Shown here one piece after another: positions 15,473-21,953 of a stretch of 21,953 nucleotides of DNA. The DNA lies in contig AJWJ01000410.1 in assembly GCA_000277445.1 (NCBI GenBank), positions 1-21,953 on the forward strand. The letters run 5' to 3'. The stretch is from Polysphondylium violaceum (lineage: Eukaryota > Evosea > Eumycetozoa > Dictyosteliales > Dictyosteliaceae). Numbering within the stretch: position 1 is the stretch's first letter; every line of letters starts with the position of its first letter. The notes under the pieces are model-generated. The model was not told the origin of the DNA and did not search any database. It worked only from the letters and a program-made list of their open reading frames with translations. Position numbers and translations under genes: made by a program.

Positions 15473-18400
15473 TTATGGATAATATTCTGGTGTACAGAGA
15501 CGAGTAGCAACAGATATATGAGCAGGGGAGGTACCTTTTTTAATATAATACCATACATAGGTTTGACTTTTTTGAATTCCTAATGATCTTAGTTGAGTTG
15601 GTAAATGAAAGATTGGAGTATTTTCATTCAAAGTTCCATATTCTACACCTTTGGTTGATTGAACTGCATCTTTTAATTCAAAAGCGATATCATAGAGATT
15701 ATTGGATGGTGAGGTATTTTGAATTCTTACTGCCCATTTAGTGATAACGTTGCCATCTTGATCAGTATCAGTATCTATACTCTCTTGTTCTACACTTGAA
15801 CTACATGGATTCTCGATGTTTGTGATAAAAGAGTTGGGAGGTCTGTTTGATCTTGAACACTCTTTAATCTCTGGGAAATCAAGTGAGACTTGTGAAGTGC
15901 CCACAGAGAAATAAGTAAACGAGTAGAAACTGTGGGGTCTGAGTGGCAATGAGTTTACAGGAATTTCATAGTATGTAGTTTTGTCATTACTAAATTGAAC
16001 GGGATCCAATCCATTTACATGTTGGACACTGTCGCTAAACTTGAGCAAGAGATGGTTGATGTTGTTGGTTCCGTCATTGGCGATTTCGACCCACCAAATG
16101 TATTGAACAAGGGTTCCAACTCTGACGTAGCCAATTCTTTTTTGAGAATAAGACACTGTGCATGGTTTGATGGGTATTGGCTTGGGTTTTGTTGGAGTTG
16201 GTGTGGGTACTGGTTTGGTAGGGGTGGGAGGAAGAGTGTCTTTGTATTCGTCGTCACAAATAATAATAAATTCATCTGGAGTCAATTTACCAATATAGAG
16301 TAGAGAAAATGCTTTGCCTTCATCAATTGGTGTAAATGTTTCCCAAATATTAGTGATATGAAATTCTATGCCACCCGAAAGTGAAAACTCTTTTCTCAAT
16401 ACTGCAATTTCATTATGAACAAATGGCTCATGGTTATAGATGGTGACGCACCAAATTGCTATCGATGATGTAATTTGTCTAATAACTTCTTGTTTCACCT
16501 CTATACCACATTTATATGGTGATTTAATGGGTTGTGTTGGAGTTTCACTTGGTGTAGGAGTTTCAAATGATTCTGAAGAAGAAATTGAAATGATTTCCGA
16601 TGAAGATGATTCTGAAGAGGATGAAGATACCGATGTTGTTTCAAAAGAAGAAGATTGTTGTGTCTCTGATGAAGATGATTCTGAAGAGGACGAAATTGGT
16701 GGGGTTGGAGTACTTGGGGGTGTTTCTTTTGGTGATTCAGACGGTGTACTTGTGGGTGTTGCTTTTGGTGATTCAGATGGTGAGGATTGTGTAGGTGTGC
16801 TAGATGGGATCTCCTTTGGTGATTCAGATGATGATTGTGCAGGAGCATTGGTTGGTGTCATTTTTGGTGACTCTGAAGAGGTTGATGATACTTCATGAGA
16901 TGACGATTGAGCACTAGTTGGTGTTACTTTTGGTGATTCAGATGATGATTGAGCACTGGTTGGTGTTACTTTTGGTGATTCAGATGATGAGGATTGTGTC
17001 ATAGTTGGTGTTGCTTTTGGTGATTCAGATGATGAAGATTGTGTAGGTGTGCTAGATGGGATCTCTTTTGGTGATTCAGTCGATGAAGAAGGGACTGATG
17101 CTTCTGATGAGGTTTGAGTGCTGGTTGGTGCTTCAGATGAGGACTGAGCTGCAGCACTTGTTGGTGTTGCTGTTGGTGTTGCTGTTGGTGTTGCTGTTGG
17201 TGCCTCTGATGAGGATTGAGTTGGGGTAGTTTTTGGGGCCATTCTTGGGGCCATTCTTGGTGCTTCTGAAGAGGATGAAGACTGAGCACTGGTTGGAGTT
17301 TCTGATGAAGATTGAGTTGGTGCTTCTGAAGAAGATGAAATAGATGAGACAGGACTCGTTGGTGTTACTATTGGCGATTCAGATGATGACGACTGTGCTT
17401 GTGTAGAACTTTCAGATGATTGTGTAGAAGTGGATGATATGGGTACATTAGAAGCTTCACTGGTACTTGATTTATTATCTCTGGACGAGGAAGACATATC
17501 ATTTGAAGATTCATTAGATGCTTGATCTCCTGATGAAGCTATTTCAATCGAACTATTTTCATTTATGTTTGAAGAGGATTGGTTCTCTGAGGATGAAAAT
17601 TGTTGATGTGATGATGACGATTGCTTTTGGTGTGAAGAGTTTTCGTTCTGAGATGATAAAGATTGATTATCATTTGAACTATTTTCAGTAGATGGTTGTT
17701 TTGAGTCGAAAGAGGACTGCTCAGATGATTCCTTTTCACTTGATGAGGATGACCAAAAAGATGATTGGCTTGAATAGTAAGAAGAAGATTGTTCAGATGA
17801 TTCCTTTTCACTTGATGATTTTTCTTTTGATTGATTATTACCTGTTGAAGAATTTTCATTTGAGCCTGATGCCTTTGTGCTTGAAGAGGAAGATTTTTTA
17901 TCATTATCAGAAGAGCTTTTATCATTTGAGGATGAGACCTTTTCATTTGAATCGGACGATTGAGTTATTGGTGATGGCGATGATGGTTGGCTTTCACTAG
18001 ATGATGATTTAGATAAAGATCCACTATCACTCGATGATTTAACATTTGATGATGCCTCTCCATTGGATGAAGAGGATTGTTTATGGCCAGAAGCTTCAAT
18101 ATCACTTGATGATGATTTTTGGTCAGAACTACTATTTTCCATTGATGACTTTCCTGAACTTGAAGATAATGTTCCATCATCAGATTCGGTACTTTTATCA
18201 GATGAGCTACTATTATTGCTTGAAGACTTTTCCTTCGATCCATTTGAAGATTGTTGCTCGCCTGATGATTTGGAATTTGAAGGCTCATTAGATGATGAAT
18301 TCTCGCCTGATGATTTTTCATTTGAGGATGAATGGGATATTGGTGATGGTGATGATGGTTGGCTTTCACTAGATGATGGTTTAGATAAAGATCCACTATC

Positions 18401-19984
18401 ACTCGATGATTTAGCATTTGATGAAGAGGACTGTATCTCAACTGAAGAAGATTTTGATGATGATTCTATATCACTTGATTTATCACTGCTGCTGTAAGAT
18501 GAGGATGATTTCGGTGAAACTTGATCACTTGACGATGATTTTCTGTTTTCATTTAATGAAGATTGTTTTTCACTCGATGATTTCTCATTAGATGAAGATT
18601 GTTTTTCACTTGATGATGACCTATCAATTGAAGATTCATTGTGAGATGATGATTTCTTTTCACTTGATGATGATTGTTTTTCACTTGATGATGAAGTTTC
18701 CTTTTCGCTTGAGGATTTCTCACTTGATGACTTTTCAATAGTTGAAGAAGATTGTTTTTCACTTGATGATGATTCTTTAGATGAAAATTCCTTTTCACTT
18801 GATGACTTTTCATTAGAAGATGATTGTTTTTCACTGGATGAAGATTGTTTTTCACTTGATGAAGTTTCCTTTTCCCTTGAGGATTTCTCACTTGATGAAT
18901 TTTCAATAGTTGATGATGATTTATCATTTGATGACATATCACTGGATGAAGATTGTTTTTCACTTGATGATTTAGTGCTTGATTCCTTTTCATTTGATGA
19001 CTTATCATTGGATGAAGATTGTTTTTCATTTGATGACTTTTCATTAGATGAAGATTCCTTTTCACTTGATGACTTTTCATTGGAGGTAGGTGACTTTTCA
19101 TTGGAGGTAGGTGATTTTTCATTTGATGATGCTTCACTTGACTTGGTATTGGATGACGATTGGTTTTCTAAAGATTTATCGCCACTGGAAAAAGAGGATT
19201 GTTTTTTGTTGGATTCAGTGCTCGATGATTGTTGATTATTTGAAGATGAAAATTCTTTTGATTCATTTGTCTCATCCTTTTCATTTGATGAGGAATGATC
19301 AGATATGAAACTATCTTGATCGAAATTCAAAATATTCTTCTTTGAAATTAAATCATCATCTTCAAAGTCAAAAAAGTTGGTATCTAAATTATCAAAGTTT
19401 TGATTATAGAGATCATCGATATCATTCTCTGGTTCCAAAGCTTGAAGTTTTCTTTGATGCGTATTTTTTCTGGATTTAGGGGATAATTCTTTTTCAAAGT
19501 CGATATCATCCTCACTGTTCCAATCGACCCAATCATCTTGAAAATTGATATCACTCTTGAAATGTCGAGGTCTAATATGTTGATGGATATCATTTTCGCC
19601 AATTAATTTGTGCTGTTGTTGTAGCTGTGGATTTTCAAAATCGGTTGGCACATTGACTGGATATTTTAATGATTTTAATTCCAATGATTTAACTTGATTG
19701 TCAATCATTACAATATCATTATAGAGCTTGTCAACCATTTTTGAAGTATTTTGACCGTCAAGATTCTCTAAAAACAAATCAATGTGAATCATTGTTGAAT
19801 CTTTGGATATAGAGTCTATGGATTTAACACAATGGACCACATTGGCTAAATTACTAATCATTTGATCATTTTTTTGTTGAATAAGTTTCTCTTGTTGTGT
19901 ATCAACTTGTTCATTGGAATTTACAATATTTATTATTACTATTATTATTAATAAATAATAATATATTATTTGTATTATTTTCAT
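15473..19984 (-). CDS. Ser-rich secreted matrix-type protein with three CBM49-like modules, 1503 aa
   Basis: A single long frame starts with a signal peptide (IIYYYLLIIIVIINIVNSNEQ, cleavage near residue 24). Residues about 25-230 are a unique, partly helical and acidic region. Residues about 232-940 are an enormous Ser-rich domain built from SSSEKQ, SSNEKS and SSSEKE units. Residues about 940-1150 change to SSSESPKxTPTS units, the kind of sequence expected to be heavily O-glycosylated. Then come three modules, each starting near a Cys: about 1159-1250 (CGIEVKQEV), about 1276-1385 (CTVSYSQKRI, with YIWWVEIANDG) and about 1392-1503 (CSSSVEQESI, with KWAVRIQN). A Pro/Thr/Lys linker separates the first two. 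Their W-x-V/T-x-I-x-N core and LPxxLxxLxxxxxYxW or LPLRPHSFYSF ends resemble the CBM49 cellulose-binding domain of Dictyostelium spore-coat and stalk proteins. A role in the cellulose-containing sheath, stalk or spore coat is likely. Only a short repeat block near 17158-17197 codes for ATPT units. Confidence 0.82.
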   Translation of the reverse strand: MKIIQIIYYYLLIIIVIINIVNSNEQVDTQQEKLIQQKNDQMISNLANVVHCVKSIDSISKDSTMIHIDLFLENLDGQNTSKMVDKLYNDIVMIDNQVKSLELKSLKYPVNVPTDFENPQLQQQHKLIGENDIHQHIRPRHFKSDINFQDDWVDWNSEDDIDFEKELSPKSRKNTHQRKLQALEPENDIDDLYNQNFDNLDTNFFDFEDDDLISKKNILNFDQDSFISDHSSSNEKDETNESKEFSSSNNQQSSSTESNKKQSSFSSGDKSLENQSSSNTKSSEASSNEKSPTSNEKSPTSNEKSSSEKESSSNEKSSNEKQSSSNDKSSNEKESSTKSSSEKQSSSSDMSSNDKSSSTIENSSSEKSSREKETSSSEKQSSSSEKQSSSNEKSSSEKEFSSKESSSSEKQSSSTIEKSSSEKSSSEKETSSSSEKQSSSSEKKSSSHNESSIDRSSSSEKQSSSNEKSSSEKQSSLNENRKSSSSDQVSPKSSSSYSSSDKSSDIESSSKSSSVEIQSSSSNAKSSSDSGSLSKPSSSESQPSSPSPISHSSSNEKSSGENSSSNEPSNSKSSGEQQSSNGSKEKSSSNNSSSSDKSTESDDGTLSSSSGKSSMENSSSDQKSSSSDIEASGHKQSSSSNGEASSNVKSSSDSGSLSKSSSSESQPSSPSPITQSSDSNEKVSSSNDKSSSDNDKKSSSSSTKASGSNENSSTGNNQSKEKSSSEKESSEQSSSYYSSQSSFWSSSSSEKESSEQSSFDSKQPSTENSSNDNQSLSSQNENSSHQKQSSSSHQQFSSSENQSSSNINENSSIEIASSGDQASNESSNDMSSSSRDNKSSTSEASNVPISSTSTQSSESSTQAQSSSSESPIVTPTSPVSSISSSSEAPTQSSSETPTSAQSSSSSEAPRMAPRMAPKTTPTQSSSEAPTATPTATPTATPTSAAAQSSSEAPTSTQTSSEASVPSSSTESPKEIPSSTPTQSSSSESPKATPTMTQSSSSESPKVTPTSAQSSSESPKVTPTSAQSSSHEVSSTSSESPKMTPTNAPAQSSSESPKEIPSSTPTQSSPSESPKATPTSTPSESPKETPPSTPTPPISSSSESSSSETQQSSSFETTSVSSSSSESSSSEIISISSSESFETPTPSETPTQPIKSPYKCGIEVKQEVIRQITSSIAIWCVTIYNHEPFVHNEIAVLRKEFSLSGGIEFHITNIWETFTPIDEGKAFSLLYIGKLTPDEFIIICDDEYKDTLPPTPTKPVPTPTPTKPKPIPIKPCTVSYSQKRIGYVRVGTLVQYIWWVEIANDGTNNINHLLLKFSDSVQHVNGLDPVQFSNDKTTYYEIPVNSLPLRPHSFYSFTYFSVGTSQVSLDFPEIKECSRSNRPPNSFITNIENPCSSSVEQESIDTDTDQDGNVITKWAVRIQNTSPSNNLYDIAFELKDAVQSTKGVEYGTLNENTPIFHLPTQLRSLGIQKSQTYVWYYIKKGTSPAHISVATRLCTPEYYP
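17158..17197 (-). repeat. 12-bp coding tandem repeat (ATPT units)
   Basis: Inside the Ser-rich gene a 12-base unit, read on the plus strand as GTTGGTGTTGCT, repeats a little over three times. It encodes alternating Ala-Thr-Pro-Thr and is an in-frame, recently expanded minisatellite. Confidence 0.7.
17967..18053 (-). repeat. In-frame segmental duplication in the Ser-rich gene, copy 1
   Basis: About 86 bases here recur at 18339-18425 with about three differences by eye. The offset is 372 bases, or 124 codons, so the reading frame is kept. Both copies encode SSSDSGSLSK(P/S)SSSESQPS followed by SPSPI. Confidence 0.75.
18339..18425 (-). repeat. In-frame segmental duplication in the Ser-rich gene, copy 2
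   Basis: This is the partner of the copy at 17967-18053. The low divergence in an otherwise degenerate Ser-rich region points to a fairly recent duplication or gene conversion within the gene. Confidence 0.75.
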
Positions 19985-20723
19985 TGTTTTTTCTATTAAA
20001 GCTGCTAATATATTAATATTTAAAATAATAGTTGAGCAATTATAAATACAATGGAATTCATACCCTTTTAATTTAATTTATTTACATAGAATCATTAAAA
20101 AACTATATAATCAAAACAAATAATAATAATAAGAAGAAGTAAACTTGAATGTATCACTACAATGAATAAAGGTAGAAAAAAAAAAAAAAACCAATATAAA
20201 TATTTCGACAATAAATATAATGAGAGGTTTGTGTTGATTATCTGTATCTATACCCCCTATTGCATACATTTATGCATCATTTAAGTCATTTTGTGTAAAA
20301 AACTTGAAATGTTTTGGGTAATTCAACACACATATATCTCAATCATTATTATAATATATGCATAAATGTGTGTGGGTGGGGGGAGCGTTTTGTAGTGCGT
20401 ATGTGTTTGGTGTGGGTGCGAATTTATCTTTTGCATTATTTCGTTGTGCCCCCACCTCACCACAAAATCAATCTATGTTACCCACTATTCTTATCCTAAC
20501 ATCGTATCTAATACTATCAATGTTGCGCGCCTTGCTAGAATGGTTAAATTTTTACAATTTTTTCATTTTTTGTTGCAAACACATAATATGATCATTGCAC
20601 TCTTTTCTTGAAATAGAAACAAAAAGGAAAGAGTAATATAAATCTAGACAAGTGATTTAATATAATTTGTAATATCTGAAAAAACAGAGTAATAATAAAA
20701 ATATTTATAATTTTCTGTCTATA
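19985..20723. other. Divergent intergenic region, probable shared or separate promoters
   Basis: The region lies between the starts of the Ser-rich gene (minus) and the small membrane protein (plus). The parts next to each gene are AT-rich with A and T runs. The centre (about 20360-20470) is strikingly G/C-rich for this genome and is listed separately. Two perfect 12-base inverted copies, ACATTTATGCAT at 20266-20277 and ATGCATAAATGT at 20358-20369, flank an 80-base spacer. A C-run at 20253-20257 and another at 20449-20453 are both complementary to the G-run at 20378-20383. Short frames at 20314-20591 have no coding character. Confidence 0.55.
20366..20466. promoter_or_regulatory. Cluster of G/T-rich (C/A-rich) boxes, putative GBF-type sites
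   Basis: Three elements stand out against the AT-rich background: TGTGTGTGGGTGGGGGGAGC at 20367-20386, TTTGGTGTGGGTGCG at 20406-20420, and CCCCCACCTCACCACAA at 20449-20465, which is G/T-rich on the other strand. Dictyostelium GBF (G-box binding factor) binds such GT/CA-rich boxes in promoters of cAMP-induced late developmental genes, including spore-coat genes. The cluster is about 380-480 bp upstream of the Ser-rich/CBM49 gene, a matrix-type protein that would fit this regulation, and about 260-360 bp from the plus-strand gene. GGTGGGGG at 20375-20382 also pairs perfectly with CCCCCACC at 20449-20456, so an RNA structure is an alternative. Confidence 0.45.
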
Positions 20724-21089
20724 ATGAATGATTTTGGCAATGCAATATTACTCGTCACAGGTCTTATCGGCTATGGAATCTATCAGTATCCTAAATGGAA
20801 GAATCACCACTCCCTCTCTTTAGATGACCCATCAACAAACAACAACAACAACAACAGCAATAGTAATAATGATATTAGTCATAACAACAATATAGATAAT
20901 CATTCATATAATTTAAAAGATACTAGTATCTTTAAGGAAAAGATATTAATAGCCCAACAACAGCAACAACAAGAACATAGACAAGAACATAGACAAGAAA
21001 AAGAAAAAGAAAATAGAGAATGGACAAACTCATCATCGAGTATATTTGACACAAATAATCAAATTAAAAGGAGAATATTTGATAAATAG
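20724..21089 (+). CDS. Small single-span membrane protein of unknown function, 121 aa
   Basis: The ATG at 20724 opens a short hydrophobic N-terminus (GNAILLVTGLIGYGIYQYP, about residues 5-23), which could be a signal anchor or a mitochondrial inner-membrane-type span, followed at once by the basic KWKNHH. Residues about 38-65 are poly-Asn with Ser and His. Then KDTSIFKEKILIAQ looks like a helix, continued by a Gln/Glu/Arg/Lys run (QQQEHRQEHRQEKEKENREW). The end is SSIFDTNNQIKRRIFDK. The two SIFxxK/SIFDT segments and the hydrophobic start argue for a real gene, but I recognise no family. It converges on the EF-hand gene, with 75 bp between the stops. Confidence 0.55.
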   Translation: MNDFGNAILLVTGLIGYGIYQYPKWKNHHSLSLDDPSTNNNNNNSNSNNDISHNNNIDNHSYNLKDTSIFKEKILIAQQQQQQEHRQEHRQEKEKENREWTNSSSSIFDTNNQIKRRIFDK

Positions 21090-21164
21090 ATAACCATATC
21101 ACAAACACAGAGAATAAAACATAAACACACCTTGTATATATAGTATTTATAATTAATATCACAG

Positions 21165-21629
21165 TTATTTATTTTCAACGGTTGATTTCTCTTTTTCTTC
21201 TTGTTGTTCTTCTTTTTTAGTTTCAGTAGTAGTATTGGTAGTAGTAGAGGCAGTATCTGTTGTGGTATCAGATTTTTTATTCAATGAATGATCATAACCG
21301 TGGGCTAAAATATCCTTCATTGTTTCTTGAGGCTCCGAACTAGTTTGCATAAAATACATTTCAAGGAAACCTCTTTCGGTGAGATAACCTTTATCGTTGA
21401 CATCAAAAGCCTCTTGAATGTCTTGCTTTGATGAGGCATCAAATGGCTTTCCATTGCAACCAATAGCAAAGGCATCCAATTCCTTTTCACTTAGACAACC
21501 GTCTTTGTCAATATCGTATCTCGAGAATATCTCTTTTAACACTGCTTCAGCTCTCTCTGTAAAGTAGTCTTCGTCTGTATCGATTAATTTATTGACTTTT
21601 GGTTGTGCACTTGATTTCTTTTTACCCAT
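21165..21629 (-). CDS. EF-hand protein with Miro-like second hand, 154 aa
   Basis: The start is the ATG at 21629 (MGKKKSSAQPKV); the frame upstream of it has no ATG. A helix (YFTERAEAVLKEIFSRY) leads into a canonical EF-hand loop, DIDKDGCLSEKE at residues 39-50, with Asp at positions 1, 3 and 5, Gly at 6 and Glu at 12. The second loop, DVNDKGYLTERG at 76-87, lacks an acid at positions 5 and 12 and probably does not bind calcium in the usual way. After it, GFLEMYFMQ...ETMKDILAHGYDHSL is close in pattern to the segment after an EF-hand in Miro GTPases (GFL...ETTW..LR.FGYD). The last 35 residues are Thr-rich then Lys/Glu-rich low complexity. There is no membrane segment or GTPase domain, so it is a small soluble calcium sensor of unknown target. 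Confidence 0.8.
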   Translation of the reverse strand: MGKKKSSAQPKVNKLIDTDEDYFTERAEAVLKEIFSRYDIDKDGCLSEKELDAFAIGCNGKPFDASSKQDIQEAFDVNDKGYLTERGFLEMYFMQTSSEPQETMKDILAHGYDHSLNKKSDTTTDTASTTTNTTTETKKEEQQEEKEKSTVENK

Positions 21630-21846
21630 CTTGTATGTGTTATCGCTCAATAAATATGAATAAAAAACGAACGAAATATAAAACAAGCAAGTTTTTCCCT
21701 ATTTGATTTTATCATGTTTTCGGAGACAAAATGCCACGTTATAGGCTTACAAGATAGAAACTTGGAGCAGAGAAAATATTTGAAAAAATTTGAATTTTTG
21801 TATATTTTTTATAAATTACATCATTAAATTTTAGATTTCACAGTAA

Positions 21847-21920
21847 GCTCGGATGGTGTAGTTGGTTATCACGAATCCTTAACACGGATTAGGCCGTGGG
21901 TTCGATTCCCGCTCTGAGTA
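21847..21920 (+). tRNA. tRNA-Val (anticodon AAC)
   Basis: The cloverleaf folds without an intron. The acceptor is GCTCGGA (21847-21853) with TCTGAGT (21913-21919), two pairs being G-U, and the discriminator A is at 21920. The D arm is GTGT...TCAC. The anticodon stem AATCC/GGATT (21874-21878, 21886-21890) encloses the loop TTAACAC with anticodon AAC at 21881-21883. The T arm is GTGGG-TTCGATT-CCCGC (21896-21912). The internal B box GGTTCGATTCC is intact. The first anticodon base A would be read as inosine, serving GTT, GTC and GTA. Dictyostelid tRNA genes are common targets of TRE/DGLT-type retrotransposons, but none is visible in the flanks within the window. Confidence 0.95.
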
Positions 21921-21926
21921 TTTTTT
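21921..21926 (+). terminator. RNA polymerase III terminator of tRNA-Val
   Basis: A run of six T directly follows the discriminator base of the tRNA. Confidence 0.85.
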
Positions 21927-21953
21927 AGAAAATCTTCCTTTATCGGGTTATGG

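Noticed and set aside
16440-19308. Many open frames on the plus strand and in other minus frames inside the Ser-rich gene, rich in Asp/Glu/Phe or His/Gln/Asn
   Set aside because: They are shadows of the repetitive Ser/Glu/Lys codons, which read stop-free in several frames. They have no signal, domain or independent start context.
21630-21686. Upstream extension of the EF-hand gene
   Set aside because: There is no ATG in this extension and it is AT-rich with unlikely residues; the ATG at 21629 has an A at -3 and starts a sensible N-terminus.
21687-21846. A retroelement or other insertion next to the tRNA gene
   Set aside because: The flank shows no repeat ends, coding sequence or target-site duplication, only ordinary AT-rich DNA.

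Overview
The window is a gene-dense piece of a nuclear genome from a dictyostelid social amoeba (Dictyostelium, Polysphondylium, Cavenderia or a relative; I cannot fix the species). The evidence is AT-rich intergenic DNA full of A and T runs, short AT-rich GT-AG introns, AAAATG-type start contexts, poly-Asn and poly-Gln tracts, two FNIP/LRR-type repeat proteins, a countin-like saposin protein, and a giant Ser-rich secreted protein ending in CBM49-like modules. All of these are typical of dictyostelids.

Layout from left to right. At 233-1834 (+) lies an FNIP-like repeat protein, convergent with a secreted countin-like protein (1937-2755, -). After a 680-bp gap comes a six-exon VAC14 gene (3437-6086, -), which I reassembled from its splice sites into 759 codons. 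Next are a probable GIY-YIG-fold protein read in two frames (6297-7261, -), a two-exon tail-anchored coiled-coil protein (7463-8161, -), and a divergent mitochondrial-type protein with three internal repeats (8397-10160, +). The gap 10161-10752 holds a 15-bp perfect inverted repeat inside coding-like sequence.

Then come an Aven homologue (10753-11553, + two exons), a REXO1/EloA-BP1-like protein without a nuclease domain (11813-13053, + three exons), the twin-CX9C cytochrome oxidase assembly factor COA5/PET191 (13107-13530, - two exons), a second FNIP-like protein (13663-15300, -) and the 1503-residue Ser-rich matrix-type protein (15473-19984, -). A 739-bp divergent intergenic region with G/T-rich boxes follows, then a small single-membrane-span protein (20724-21089, +), an EF-hand protein (21165-21629, -) and a tRNA-Val(AAC) (21847-21920, +).

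The genes do not form a pathway. Most are conserved housekeeping functions: PI(3,5)P2 synthesis, cytochrome oxidase assembly, an RNA/transcription factor and an apoptosis/checkpoint-type factor. They are interspersed with lineage-specific secreted and repeat proteins. The points I find most worth following are the G/T-rich putative GBF-type promoter in front of the Ser-rich/CBM49 gene, the two-frame GIY-YIG gene with two canonical slippery heptamers at the junction, the hairpin at 10453-10534, and the repeated FPxxxW module of the 587-residue protein. I see no CRISPR array, rRNA, intact transposon or virus-like element.
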